From JAIPDZ01 sp034522175 (GTDB lineage: Bacteria > Desulfobacterota > DSM-4660 > Desulfatiglandales > Desulfatiglandaceae): a stretch of DNA of 64,000 bases. Position 1 is the stretch's first letter, and every line of letters starts with the position of its first letter. The translations under genes were made by a program, and so were the position numbers. The DNA is taken from the NCBI GenBank assembly GCA_034522175.1, contig JAXHLQ010000001.1:4526001-4590000 (forward strand), read 5' to 3'. The notes beneath the pieces were generated by a model. That model had not been told where the DNA came from. It was given only the letters and a program-made list of their open reading frames with translations, and did not search any database. This document shows, piece by piece, positions 24,959 through 34,095 of the stretch.

Positions 24959-26515
24959 ATGAGAAACGATATCCACGTGGAACGTATCCTGATTCTGGAT
25001 TTCGGTTCCCAGTACACCCAGCTCATTGCCCGGCGGGTTCGGGAGGCCAGCGTCTATTGTGAAATCCACCCCTTCAATATGCCTGTGGAGGAGATTGCCG
25101 AATTTTCCCCTAAGGGCATCATCCTTTCCGGGGGTCCCGCAAGTGTGTATGGGGAGGCGGCACCGCTCGCAGACCGGCGTATCTTCGATCTCGGCATGCC
25201 CATCCTCGGCATCTGCTATGGCATGCAGTTTATCACCCATATGCTGAGCGGAGAGGTTGCCCTCACGGGGGACCGGGAATACGGCAATGCGGTCATCTCT
25301 ATTTTAAGGGAGAGCGACCTTTTTCGGGGCCTGGGAGATGATGGGGAGCGAATCGTGTGGATGAGCCACGGGGATCGCATCGATCGGATGCCGGAGGGCT
25401 TTGAAGTTCTGGCCGAGAGTAAGAACAGCCCGGTTGCGGCCATGGGGAATCCGTCCAAGAAGTGGTTTGGTCTGCAGTTCCACCCCGAGGTGGCCCATAC
25501 GCCGGATGGGTTCAGGATTCTGAAGAATTTTCTCTTCACCATCTGTGGATGCGAGGGGTCCTGGACCATGGCCTCTTTTGTTCAGAGCACCACGAAGGCC
25601 TTGAGAGATCAGATTGGAAATGATCGTGTGATCTGCGGTCTTTCAGGGGGTGTGGACTCATCGGTTACAGCGGTATTGCTGCACAATGCCGTTGGAGACA
25701 ATCTCTCCTGTATCCTGGTGGATAACGGCCTTTTGAGAAGAGGGGAGGCCAGGGAGGTCATGGACCTCTTCCAGGGGCACTATGGCATCGATCTGCATCT
25801 CGTGGACGCCTCAGAGCGGTTTTTAAGCTGTCTCAAAGGGGTTACGGATCCGGAGGAAAAACGAAAAATTATCGGACGCGAGTTCATTCATGTTTTCGAG
25901 GCAAAGGCTAAGGAACTGGGAAGCGCCCGGTACCTGGCCCAGGGCACCCTTTATCCGGATGTGATTGAAAGTGTGTCATTCAAGGGGCCGTCCGCCACCA
26001 TCAAGAGCCACCACAACGTCGGGGGGCTCCCCGACATCATGAACCTGAAACTGATTGAACCCCTTCGGGAGCTGTTCAAGGATGAAGTTCGGGAGGTGGG
26101 CGCGGAATTGGGCCTGCCGAGAGATCTGGTCATGCGGCAGCCGTTTCCCGGGCCGGGCCTCGCTGTCAGAATTCTGGGCGAAATCACAGAGGAGCGTTTG
26201 GAAATTCTGGGTCTGGCCGACGTCATTGTCACGGAAGAGATCCGCATGGCCGGTCTGTATGAGAAGGTCTGGCAGTCGTTTGCCGTCCTTTTGCCGGTCC
26301 GGACCGTCGGTGTGATGGGCGATGAACGAACCTATGAACATGTCATCGCCGTGAGGGTGGTGGACAGTCTCGATGCCATGACAGCGGACTGGTCAAAGAT
26401 TCCTTATGAGGTATTGGGAAGGATCTCCAACCGGATCATCAATCACGTGAAAGGGGTCAATCGCGTGGTGTATGACATCTCTTCCAAACCGCCCAGTACC
26501 ATCGAGTGGGAGTAG
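24959..26515 (+). CDS. guaA: GMP synthase (glutamine-hydrolysing)
   Basis: 518 residues. Class I amidotransferase domain with nucleophile Cys86 (GICYGMQF) and HPE triad part (FHPEVAHT); PP-loop ATP pyrophosphatase domain with GLSGGVDSS; C-terminal dimerisation domain ending KPPSTIEWE. Makes GMP from XMP. Start supported by GGGAG. Co-directional with guaB in a two-gene purine operon and convergent with the BtuD-like gene. Confidence 0.97.
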   Translation: MRNDIHVERILILDFGSQYTQLIARRVREASVYCEIHPFNMPVEEIAEFSPKGIILSGGPASVYGEAAPLADRRIFDLGMPILGICYGMQFITHMLSGEVALTGDREYGNAVISILRESDLFRGLGDDGERIVWMSHGDRIDRMPEGFEVLAESKNSPVAAMGNPSKKWFGLQFHPEVAHTPDGFRILKNFLFTICGCEGSWTMASFVQSTTKALRDQIGNDRVICGLSGGVDSSVTAVLLHNAVGDNLSCILVDNGLLRRGEAREVMDLFQGHYGIDLHLVDASERFLSCLKGVTDPEEKRKIIGREFIHVFEAKAKELGSARYLAQGTLYPDVIESVSFKGPSATIKSHHNVGGLPDIMNLKLIEPLRELFKDEVREVGAELGLPRDLVMRQPFPGPGLAVRILGEITEERLEILGLADVIVTEEIRMAGLYEKVWQSFAVLLPVRTVGVMGDERTYEHVIAVRVVDSLDAMTADWSKIPYEVLGRISNRIINHVKGVNRVVYDISSKPPSTIEWE

Positions 26516-26552
26516 GGCCTTAGATTACGGATTCTGCTACCTTTTACTTACG

Positions 26553-26571
26553 CTGAGAGATAAACTCTCAG
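26553..26571. other. Hairpin between convergent guaA and btuD-like genes
   Basis: CTGAGAG and CTCTCAG form a perfect 7-base-pair stem with an ATAAA loop. No T run follows on either strand, so termination is possible but unproven. Confidence 0.35.
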
Positions 26572-26586
26572 ACTGAACGGGTAAGA

Positions 26587-27405
26587 CTAATGTCCGCGAG
26601 GGATCTCTCCCCCAGGAATGAATTTACGGGGAACCTGGGTGACCCGCTTAAATCTGCCCAAGGGGCTTTGATCCACCAGCAAGGGACAGTCGTAGGCCTT
26701 TTCCAGGGTCTGATAGGTGAGCACGTCATCCGGCACACCCTGACTGACCACCCCCCCCGCCTTCAACAGGAGTAACCGGCTGGCGTACATGGCTGCCAGG
26801 TTGACATCATGAGAGACCATGATGATGGTCAACTGGTCCTTTTCCTTCAATTTTTCCATAAGATCCATAACCCGGATCTGATGCCCGAGATCGAGAGCGG
26901 CGGTGGGTTCGTCGAGAAGTAGAATCCGAGGTTGTTGGCAGATGGCCCGGGCAATGGAGACCCGCTGAAGTTCTCCCCCGCTGAGGGTGTCTGCCCTCCG
27001 GTCCGCGAGATGCGCCACGTCGGTATAGGCCATGGCCGCTTCGGCAATGTCGCGATCGCTCTTTCGTTCGAGTCCCAGCACCCCGAGATGGGGCGACCGC
27101 CCCATGAGCACCACTTCAGCGACTGTAAATGGGAAATCCACGGTGGTGATTTGAGGAACAAAGGCGATGGTTTTTGCCAGACGGCGGCGTGACAGGCTTT
27201 CGGGCGATTTTCCCAGGATGTCTAACTCCCCCCGCTGCCGGGGGAGAATACCGGCGAGTATTTTGAGCAGCGTGGTTTTTCCCGATCCGTTGGGTCCGAT
27301 GATAATGAAAAAATCCTCCCTTTCCACGTAAAAGGTGATCTGTTTCAGGACGGGGTATTCTCCGTAGGCATGGTGAATATCTCTGACGTCAACGATTCGG
27401 GTCAT
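26587..27405 (-). CDS. ABC transporter ATPase, FecE/BtuD type
   Basis: 272 residues with Walker A GPNGSGKTT, signature LSGGELQRV, Walker B ILLLDEPTAALD and switch His (VSHDVN). It is the ATPase of a type II importer together with the BtuC- and BtuF-like genes upstream. It overlaps the permease stop by ATGA. The substrate is inferred as cobalamin or another corrinoid from the binding protein; Fe-siderophore or haem cannot be excluded. Confidence 0.9.
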   Translation of the reverse strand: MTRIVDVRDIHHAYGEYPVLKQITFYVEREDFFIIIGPNGSGKTTLLKILAGILPRQRGELDILGKSPESLSRRRLAKTIAFVPQITTVDFPFTVAEVVLMGRSPHLGVLGLERKSDRDIAEAAMAYTDVAHLADRRADTLSGGELQRVSIARAICQQPRILLLDEPTAALDLGHQIRVMDLMEKLKEKDQLTIIMVSHDVNLAAMYASRLLLLKAGGVVSQGVPDDVLTYQTLEKAYDCPLLVDQSPLGRFKRVTQVPRKFIPGGEIPRGH

Positions 27406-28412
27406 CGTCCACTTCGCTTCAGAAGGATAATGAACAGAGGTGCGCCGATCATGGCGGTAATGACGCCGGCGGGCATCTCTCCCTGGTCCGGGAGGGTTCT
27501 CGCGAGCACGTCACAGAGAATCATGTAGGTCCCGCCGCTTAGAATGCAGGACGGTACGAGAATTCGGTGGTCCGGTCCGAGAATGAGCCGCATGAGGTGC
27601 GGTATCACCAGCCCCACAAATCCGATGGGCCCACACTGGGAAACCGTGATACTGACCATGAGCGAGGTTACCACAAGAAGTTCCCCTGTCACCCATCGGA
27701 TGTGGATGCCCATGGTGTGCGCGACTTCTTTTCCCATGAGAAGAACATTCATGGCATTCGAACGGAGAAAAATAAGGGCGCATGACGGGAGGAGTATGCC
27801 CCCCAGGACCCATACATTTTTCATGGAACTCGTGGAAAGATCCCCCATGAGCCAGAAAATGATATTGTGAAGTCGGGCGTCGTGGGTGATGGAGATGAGG
27901 AACATGATCAATGCACCGCAAAAGGCATTGATCATGACCCCGGACAAAAGAAGCGTATTTCGCCTGACCATTCCCTGTCCCGAGGCCATGAGAAGAAGTA
28001 ACAGAAGGGTTGCGACGCTCCCGGCAAATGCGGTGATGCCCACTCCCGGAAAACGGGATAGCCCGGCAAGTATCCCGAGAATGGCGCCGATGCCTGATCC
28101 GCTCGAAATACCCAGGATGTAGGGCTCCGCCAGGGGGTTTCGGAGCAAGGCCTGAAAAACCAGTCCGCCCACGGAAAGGGCGGCACCCACCAGGGCGGCG
28201 ACAAGGACCCGGGGCACGCGGATCTGCCAGATAATGGTTTGGATGGTTGCGCCTGCGTCGGCGGTTCCTGTGAGGGATTCAAACACATCTTTGAAACCAA
28301 TGTGCGTGGATCCCAGGGATATCCCGAGAAAAACGGCTACCATCAAAACCCCCAGGAACAGTACCGATACCCTCAACAGACGGTGCAGTATGTAGGGACG
28401 GTTTTGGATCAC
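27402..28412 (-). CDS. ABC transporter permease, FecCD/BtuC type
   Basis: 336 residues, about ten membrane helices. FecCD family motifs: RVPRVLVAALVGAALSVGG, FQALLRNPLAEPYILGISSG and GPIGFVGLVIPHLMR. GTG start overlaps the stop of the binding-protein gene (GTGA). Homodimeric inner-membrane channel of the importer. Confidence 0.9.
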   Translation of the reverse strand: MIQNRPYILHRLLRVSVLFLGVLMVAVFLGISLGSTHIGFKDVFESLTGTADAGATIQTIIWQIRVPRVLVAALVGAALSVGGLVFQALLRNPLAEPYILGISSGSGIGAILGILAGLSRFPGVGITAFAGSVATLLLLLLMASGQGMVRRNTLLLSGVMINAFCGALIMFLISITHDARLHNIIFWLMGDLSTSSMKNVWVLGGILLPSCALIFLRSNAMNVLLMGKEVAHTMGIHIRWVTGELLVVTSLMVSITVSQCGPIGFVGLVIPHLMRLILGPDHRILVPSCILSGGTYMILCDVLARTLPDQGEMPAGVITAMIGAPLFIILLKRSGR

Positions 28413-29335
28413 GGCGACCCCTCAAATCGTTCAGGATGAATTTTCATGGCAAGGGTTTCAAGAGCGTCCACAATGCGGGGGCTGGCCCGGTCAAAGAGAT
28501 TGGAATCCACCACCAGGATTCGATGGTTTTTTACGGCGGGTAGATCAGACCATTTTTCCCAGCTTTTCTTAACCTCCTCAAAATGCCCCCCCCTTGCCAT
28601 GGAGGTGATGATGAGCACCTCGGGTGCCAGGGCCACGACCTGCTCCTGACTGAAACGGGGATAGGCTGTTGGGCCCCGGGCGACATTTTCACCGCCGGCC
28701 AGAACGATGAGTTCATGGATAAATGTGGGCGAACCCACTGAAATGATGGGGGTGATGCCGATCTGAAAAAAACAGTGGACGGTGTGATGCACCGGAAACG
28801 CGCGAGGAAATATGCCGGATTCGCCTGCGCATCTCCTTGACGATATCCACGGCCTTTTGCCGCGCATTTAGAATCTCCCCGATTTTGATGAGACTGTCCA
28901 TCACCCCGTCCAGATTTCTCGGGTCCACCACATAGACCGGTATATTCAAGGCCTCGAGACGCGAAACAACCGCCTTCGGATTGCCGTCCTTGGTGGCGAA
29001 ACAGAGATCCGGGTTCAATGCCACGATTCTTTCCAGGTCCAGATTAACGTAGGACCCCACTGATGGGAGACGCTTGGCTTCAGGCGGGAAGTCACTGAAT
29101 CGGGTGACGCCCACGAGGCGTCTTCGCGGTTTAATGCGAAGACAATCTCCGTAATACTCGGCGCCAGCGATACAATCCGCCTCGGCCCATCCGGGAGGGT
29201 CACAATCCGTCCCACTTCATCGGAAATCTCCCGGGCATGTGTCTGAGAGCCGAATGGCAGTAACACCGTAAAGAGAAGAGTCATCAGGAGATGAGTGGGG
29301 GTTATCGCGTATCTTGCTATAAATGGTATCGACAT
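28409..29335 (-). CDS. BtuF-like cobalamin-type substrate-binding protein, twice frameshifted
   Basis: About 308 residues. A signal peptide starts at ATG 29335 (MSIPFIARYAITPTHLLM, then a hydrophobic run ending SQTHA); a TTG start ten codons earlier is less likely. The mature protein shows FPPEAKRLPSVGSYVNLDLE and IVALNPDL, close to BtuF-type binding proteins. A base is missing near 29117 (joins NREDALVGVTRF) and one surplus base lies in the A7 run 28766-28772 (joins PLFFQIGITPIISVG). Both breaks are in homopolymers, favouring sequence error. Confidence 0.8.
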
Positions 29336-29410
29336 TTTGGGTACCTGTTGGGCGTTTGATGGCAAACCTTAGACGGTTTCATGTCGTTTTTCAATTCCTT
29401 AGTGGGAGTA

Positions 29411-29479
29411 CGCCGATCCCGGCGGCGGTTGAAGCAAAGGCGGATGAGCGGGTCTTGACCGGAAACCGCCTTATTTTTT
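29411..29479. other. Two stable hairpins upstream of the btuF-like gene
   Basis: CGCCG/CGGCG (29411-29424, 4-base loop) and AAGGCGG/CCGCCTT (29437-29472). On the plus strand the second is followed by ATTTTTTG, like an intrinsic terminator. On the minus strand both would sit in the 5' leader of the btuF-like gene. Confidence 0.4.
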
Positions 29480-29481
29480 GC

Positions 29482-29510
29482 TTGCATTTCATAATGTTAT
29501 TGATTATAAA
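29482..29510 (+). promoter_or_regulatory. Candidate thrS operon promoter
   Basis: TTGCAT (29482-29487), 17 bases, TATAAA (29505-29510). The -10 box is 5/6 to consensus. It would give a leader of about 240 bases before thrS. Confidence 0.5.
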
Positions 29511-29697
29511 GAATACTTTACAGTGAAATTATTCGTCTGCCGTATCAGAAAGCGTGTGGCGTTATTATGGTGAGTGGAGAGGCCCTGGATGTAAACTCAG
29601 CGGATACCCGTTAAAAAAACCCGATTTTCGAGAGGGGCCTTTATCTTTTTTGTTGATCCGGAAACAATTGCGTATCTAAATTTTCGAAACAATCGAT

Positions 29698-29747
29698 AAG
29701 GCATCCTGAGGCGGAAGGTCGTGACTTTGGATGCCTTGTTTTCTTTA
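29698..29747 (+). promoter_or_regulatory. thrS leader hairpin with tRNA-Thr-like anticodon loop
   Basis: A perfect 9-base-pair stem AAGGCATCC/GGATGCCTT (29698-29706 with 29729-29737) encloses an inner short stem (29714-29717 with 29725-29728) capped by a 7-base loop GTCGTGA. In tRNA numbering the loop has U33 and anticodon CGU, the threonine anticodon. It ends 23 bases before the thrS ATG. The E. coli thrS operator likewise mimics the tRNA-Thr anticodon arm. A T-rich run (GTTTTCTTT) follows, so attenuation is an alternative. Confidence 0.5.
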
Positions 29748-29760
29748 AAAGAATGGGACG

Positions 29761-31673
29761 ATGAAGACGTTTTCTGTTGGTTTAAAAGATAAACCCTCTA
29801 TAGAAATCGAGGCGGATCGACTGTCGGCCGCAGACGCCCTCAAACGCTTAGAGGTGGGCGGTCTCGATCGTATCGTTACCGTAGGTGTAAATGGTGTGCT
29901 CCGTGATCTCTTTTATGAACTGGATGTCGATAGCGAGCTGGAGCCGGTATACTTACATTCTGATGAAGGCATGGAGATTCTCCGTCACAGTACCGCGCAT
30001 GTGATGGCCATGGCCGCAAAAGCGCTCTTTCCCGGCATCAAGGTGACGATTGGGCCAGCCATAGCGAATGGTTTTTATTACGATTTTGATTACGAAAGGC
30101 CCTTAAAGGAAGAAGACCTCCCGCGCATAGAAGAGAAGATGGAAGAGATCATCAAGGCGGATCTGCCGTTTACCCGCAAAGTGCTTTCCAGCGAGGCAGC
30201 CATTGATTTTTTCAGCGCCGAGGATGAGACCTACAAGGTTGAATTAATCGAAGATCTCGGGAGTGAGACGGTATCGCTGTACAGCCAGGGGGTTTTACCG
30301 ACCTGTGTCGCGGGCCCCACATACCGTCTACGGGATTGATCAAGGCCTTTCGATTGACCCATGTGGCCGGCGCCTATTGGCGGGGGGATGAAAAGCGTCC
30401 CATGTTGAGCCGCGTTTACGGGGTGGCCTTCTCCGATCAGAAGCGCCTGAAGAAGCATCTTCATCAGCTTGAGGAAGCGAAAAAGCGAAACCATGTGAAA
30501 CTGGGACCGAAACTGGGGCTGTTCAATACTTACGATGAGATCGGCGCGGGTATGATCGTCTGGCATCCCAAGGGGGCCATGCTGCGTCACATTTTGGAGA
30601 GCTTCGAAGTGGAGGAGCATCTCAAGCGGGGTTACGAACTGGCCAGGGGGCCGCAGATCCTGAAAACGGAATTGTGGAAAAAATCGGGCCATTTTGAAAA
30701 TTACCGGGAAAACATGTATTTTACCGAGATCGATGAGCAGTCCTATGGCATCAAGCCGATGAACTGCCTGGCCCACATGCTCATCTACCGTTCGGAAATC
30801 CGGAGTTATCGGGACCTCCCTAAACGCTATTTTGAATTGGGAACGGTTCACCGTCACGAACGGTCCGGGGTGTTGAACGGCCTTTTTCGGGTCAGGGAGT
30901 TTACACAGGACGATGCCCATATCATCTGCACACCGGGTCAACTCGACGATGAGATTACCGGCGTGCTTGATTTCGTGAAAGATGTCATGGGTATTTTTGA
31001 CTTTGATTACCAACTTGAAGTCAGCACACGCCCTGAAAAATCCATCGGATCAGATGAAGACTGGGAACTAGCCACCGACGCGCTCATCAAGGCCGTAAAT
31101 GACAACCGTTTGAACTATGACATCAATGAGGGGGACGGCGCGTTTTATGGGCCCAAGATCGATGTCAAGCTCAGAGATGCGCTGGGGCGAAGCTGGCAAT
31201 GTGCGACCATTCAGTGTGATTTTACGCTACCGGACAAGTTTGATCTGACCTACGTGGACAAAGACGGGGAACGGCACAGGCCGGTTATGATTCACCGGGT
31301 GATTCTCGGTGCCGTTGAACGGTTCATTGGTGTCCTCATCGAGCATTACGCCGGTGCGTTTCCGACCTGGTTGGCACCCGTACAGGCCGTTGTGCTCACC
31401 GTAACCGATCGAAATACGCCCTACGCCGAGAGCGTCAGGAGGCGTCTCGCGACGGCCGGAATTCGTGCAGAGGCGGATGTGAGAAACGAAAAGCTCGGGT
31501 TTAAGGTGAGAGAGGCCCAGGTACAAAAAATTCCCTATATGTTGATTATCGGGGATAAAGAGTGTGATAATCAGGAGGTAACCCCGCGATTGAGGAATGG
31601 TCAGAATCTATCCAGCATGTCGGTGGAGGCATTCATTGATCGCATCAAGGATGAATCGGAACAGAGGAGGTAG
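29761..31673 (+). CDS. thrS: Threonyl-tRNA synthetase, frameshifted
   Basis: About 637 residues after repair, standard length. TGS domain (1-62), editing domain with HSTAH (about 79-83) and, across the break, the editing Cys/His pair DLCRGPH; class II core with zinc ligand Cys in KPMNCLAH and motif 2-like RHERSGVLNGL; C-terminal anticodon domain (VVLTVTDRN...). One base (A) is missing at 30292-30293; restoring it gives QGDFTDLCRGPHIPSTGLIKAF. It heads the thrS-infC-rpmI-rplT-pheST operon. Confidence 0.93.
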
Positions 31674-31681
31674 CAGCCATA
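31664..31681 (+). promoter_or_regulatory. infC ribosome binding site and AUA start codon
   Basis: GAGGAGG at 31664-31670 sits 8 bases before ATA (31679-31681). No ATG, GTG or TTG lies in this frame between the Shine-Dalgarno site and the conserved IF3 N-terminal sequence. IF3 itself rejects non-canonical starts, the basis of infC autoregulation in E. coli (AUU). Confidence 0.7.
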
Positions 31682-32197
31682 GCAAAGAAAACTGATGATG
31701 TCCGGATAAATGAACGAATTCAGTCCAAAACGATACGACTTATTTCCGCGGATGGAAATCAGGTCGGCATCGTTCCCCTGCACGAGGCGCTCAATGTGTC
31801 AAGGGAAGTGGGGTTGGATCTGGTGGAGGTGGCGCCCAATTCGGACCCACCGGTTTGCCGGGTGATGGACTACGGGAAGTTCCGTTATCAGGCACAGAAA
31901 AAGGCGCAGGAAGCGCGAAAGAAAAGCAAAGGCGGGCAACTCAAGGAGATCAAACTCCGGCCCCACACCGAGGAGCATGACCTGGGCTTCAAACTCAAGA
32001 ATTTGAAGAAATTTCTGGAGAAGAAGAACAAGGTCAAGGTAACGGTTTTTTTCAGGGGCCGGGAGATGGCTTTCACGGAAGCAGGGGTTGAAATGCTGAA
32101 TCACGTGGCCGAATCCATTGAGGATGTAGGCAGCGTGGAACAGCCGCCGACCCGGGAAGCCAAAAATCGAATGACCATGGTCATCGTTCCTAAGTAA
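31679..32197 (+). CDS. infC: Translation initiation factor IF-3
   Basis: 172 residues if translation begins at the ATA at 31679: (I)AKKTDDVRINERIQSKTIRLI, the full IF3 N-domain, followed by RVMDYGKFRYQ, the linker, and the C-domain (LRPHTEEHDLGFKLKNLKKF). A later in-frame GTG at 31796 would delete most of the N-domain, so it is rejected. IF3 binds the 30S subunit and monitors initiator tRNA and start-codon pairing. Starts 5 bases after the thrS stop. Confidence 0.93.
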   Translation: MAKKTDDVRINERIQSKTIRLISADGNQVGIVPLHEALNVSREVGLDLVEVAPNSDPPVCRVMDYGKFRYQAQKKAQEARKKSKGGQLKEIKLRPHTEEHDLGFKLKNLKKFLEKKNKVKVTVFFRGREMAFTEAGVEMLNHVAESIEDVGSVEQPPTREAKNRMTMVIVPK

Positions 32198-32446
32198 ACA
32201 TTTTTCAGTATTTTGGCATCGCGCTCTGTTTGAATTCCCCCGCATCCATGCGCCTGAACGGGAGGTCTTCCATCATATTTTGTGTCTTAGCACCCTAACG
32301 GGGTTTCATGGAACGTATGGGTTTCTTTGCCGAGTGGTTTGACATTTTCAGGATACATTTTCATCAGGTGTAAGATTTAGACGACGAAACCGTTTCTGTC
32401 ATGTTGAATTGCAGACAGTTAGCGGAACCAATAAGGAGGGGTCATC
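32198..32446 (+). other. Leader region between infC and rpmI
   Basis: 249 bases, unusually long inside this operon. No ORF. In E. coli the equivalent region carries the L20 autoregulatory pseudoknot; I cannot identify that fold here. TTGACA at 32339-32344 lacks a good -10 partner. Confidence 0.3.
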
Positions 32447-32644
32447 ATGCCGAAGATAAAGACAAACCGTGGTGCGGCAAAGCGATTTAAAACCACGGGA
32501 TCAGGTAAAATCGTAAGGAATAAGGCCTTTGCCAACCATATCCTTACCAAGAAAAGCACAAAACGGAAACGGAATCTCAGAAAATCGGGCCTGGTGGACG
32601 CCACCAATCAAAAACAGGTCAGCAGGCTGATTCCCTATTGCTAA
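32447..32644 (+). CDS. rpmI: 50S ribosomal protein L35
   Basis: 65 residues, standard length and composition: MPKIKTNRGAAKRFKTTGSGK and HILTKKSTKRKRNLR. Start preceded by AAGGAGGGG. Large-subunit protein; in the usual place between infC and rplT. Confidence 0.97.
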   Translation: MPKIKTNRGAAKRFKTTGSGKIVRNKAFANHILTKKSTKRKRNLRKSGLVDATNQKQVSRLIPYC

Positions 32645-32679
32645 TCTTATTAAAACAAAGCGTATGTTGAGGGTTTAAA

Positions 32680-33027
32680 ATGTCAAGGGTTAAAAGAGGC
32701 TCCAAGGCGAGGAAAAGACGAAACAAGGTACTGAAGGCGGCCAAGGGTTACCGCGGCGGGCTCAGTAAACAATTCAGAACGGCCGAAACGGCTGTCAGAC
32801 GGGCCGGCAGGTATGCCTACCGGGACCGAAGAACGCGGAAGCGCGAGTTCCGTAAACTCTGGATCGTCAGGATCAACGCGGCGGCGAGGGAGAATGGACT
32901 TTCCTACAGCCGTTTGATTGGCGGGTTAAATAAAGCGGGCATTGTATTGGATAGAAAAGTGCTGGCCGATATGGCCGTCTACGATCCTGCAGCGTTTTCA
33001 CGGTTGGCGGAAATGGCGCAGGCCTGA
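32680..33027 (+). CDS. rplT: 50S ribosomal protein L20
   Basis: 115 residues, standard length: MSRVKRGSKARKRRNKVLK, GYRGGLSKQFRTA, LWIVRINAAARENGLSYS and LNKAGIVLDRKVLADMA. Early 23S rRNA-binding protein needed for 50S assembly; in E. coli it represses rpmI-rplT translation. Confidence 0.97.
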   Translation: MSRVKRGSKARKRRNKVLKAAKGYRGGLSKQFRTAETAVRRAGRYAYRDRRTRKREFRKLWIVRINAAARENGLSYSRLIGGLNKAGIVLDRKVLADMAVYDPAAFSRLAEMAQA

Positions 33028-33048
33028 TCAAACCGGTTACTGGCGTGA

Positions 33049-34059
33049 ATGATGAAAGCGCGACTCCTTGCACTTGAAAAGGCTGCGTCTGCACGAATTG
33101 AAGAGATCGACGACCTTTCGGAACTCGAGAACTTCAGGATCAAATACCTGGGCAAGAAAGGCGAACTCACCGCCTTAATGAAAGACGTGGGAAAACTCCC
33201 GCCGGAAGAACGTCCCGAGATTGGAAAACTGGCCAATCTCGTCAAGGGAAATTTAACCTCCCGTTTCAAACAAGCCGAGCAAATCCTGAAATCAGAAGGG
33301 GATCAGAAAAGGGTCTTTCTCGATGTGACGCTGCCGGGAAGGAAGCCGCCCCTGGGGCATTTGCATCCGATTACGGCCATCGTGAAAGAAGTCTGTCGCA
33401 TTTTTTCCAAGATGGGCTTCAGGATTGTTAAAGGTCCCAATGTGGAGTTGGATTATTACAATTTCGAGGCCTTGAACATTCCCAAAGATCATCCCGCCAG
33501 GGATATGCAGGACACCTTCTACATCTCGGAAAATGTGGTCCTGCGGACCCATACGTCGCCCATTCAGGTCCGTGTCATGGAAAAAGCGTCCCCGCCGGTG
33601 AGCGTTATCGCCCCCGGAAAAGTCTACAGGCGGGATTCGGATGTCTCCCATACGCCCATGTTCCATCAGGTGGAAGGTCTTCTCGTGGACAAGGGCGTTA
33701 CGTTTGGTGATTTGAAAGGGACGCTTACCGGCTTTGTGCATCAGATGTTCGGAAAACAAACCCCGCTTCGATTCAGACCCAGTTTTTTTCCTTTCACAGA
33801 GCCCAGTGCCGAGGTGGATATCGGTTGCGTATTGTGCGGTGGGGAAGGCTGCCGTACGTGCGCTCACACGGGGTGGCTCGAAATTCTGGGTTCGGGCATG
33901 GTCGATCCGGCGGTATACCGCTTTGTCGATTATGATGCAGACACCTATTCGGGCTTCGCCTTTGGCATGGGCATTGAGCGGATCGCCATGCTGAAGTACG
34001 GCATCGATGACATTCAGCTTTTTTTTAAAAACGAAATGCGCTTTTTGAGGCAGTTTTAG
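33049..34059 (+). CDS. pheS: Phenylalanyl-tRNA synthetase alpha subunit
   Basis: 336 residues: N-terminal coiled coil (1-90) that grips tRNA, then the class II core with HPARDMQDTFY, RTHTSPIQVRVM and GMGIERIAMLKYG. A Cys-rich insert (GCVLCGGEGCRTC) lies before TGWLEILGSGMV and is common in many bacterial PheS. ATG 33049 is followed by a second ATG. Works as a heterotetramer with PheT, encoded 36 bases downstream. Confidence 0.95.
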   Translation: MMKARLLALEKAASARIEEIDDLSELENFRIKYLGKKGELTALMKDVGKLPPEERPEIGKLANLVKGNLTSRFKQAEQILKSEGDQKRVFLDVTLPGRKPPLGHLHPITAIVKEVCRIFSKMGFRIVKGPNVELDYYNFEALNIPKDHPARDMQDTFYISENVVLRTHTSPIQVRVMEKASPPVSVIAPGKVYRRDSDVSHTPMFHQVEGLLVDKGVTFGDLKGTLTGFVHQMFGKQTPLRFRPSFFPFTEPSAEVDIGCVLCGGEGCRTCAHTGWLEILGSGMVDPAVYRFVDYDADTYSGFAFGMGIERIAMLKYGIDDIQLFFKNEMRFLRQF

Positions 34060-34095
34060 GGTCGTTGGTTTCCAAAGACGATTGAAGGATCATCA

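Larger units (their letters stand above)
29336..29760. other. Divergent intergenic region, btuF-like / thrS
   Basis: 425 bases. It contains two hairpins (29411-29424, 29437-29472), a strong-looking thrS promoter and the thrS leader hairpin, all listed separately. I looked for a cobalamin riboswitch B12 box ahead of the btuF-like gene and did not find one. Confidence 0.5.

Noticed and set aside
26551..26588. TPP riboswitch-like CTGAGA ... TGAAC ... GGGTAA
   Set aside because: The order of short words is suggestive, but the remaining THI-box core and upstream stem are absent and no thiamine gene is adjacent; the CTGAGA is one arm of a simple hairpin.
29567..29614. 15-codon leader peptide upstream of thrS
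   Set aside because: Only one Thr codon and no Shine-Dalgarno support, so a threonine attenuator peptide is unlikely; T-box motifs are also absent.
31796..32197. infC starting at GTG 31796
   Set aside because: It would remove most of the conserved IF3 N-domain, and a strong ribosome site lies far upstream.
32339..32366. TTGACA between infC and rpmI as a promoter
   Set aside because: No acceptable -10 box at 15 to 19 bases.
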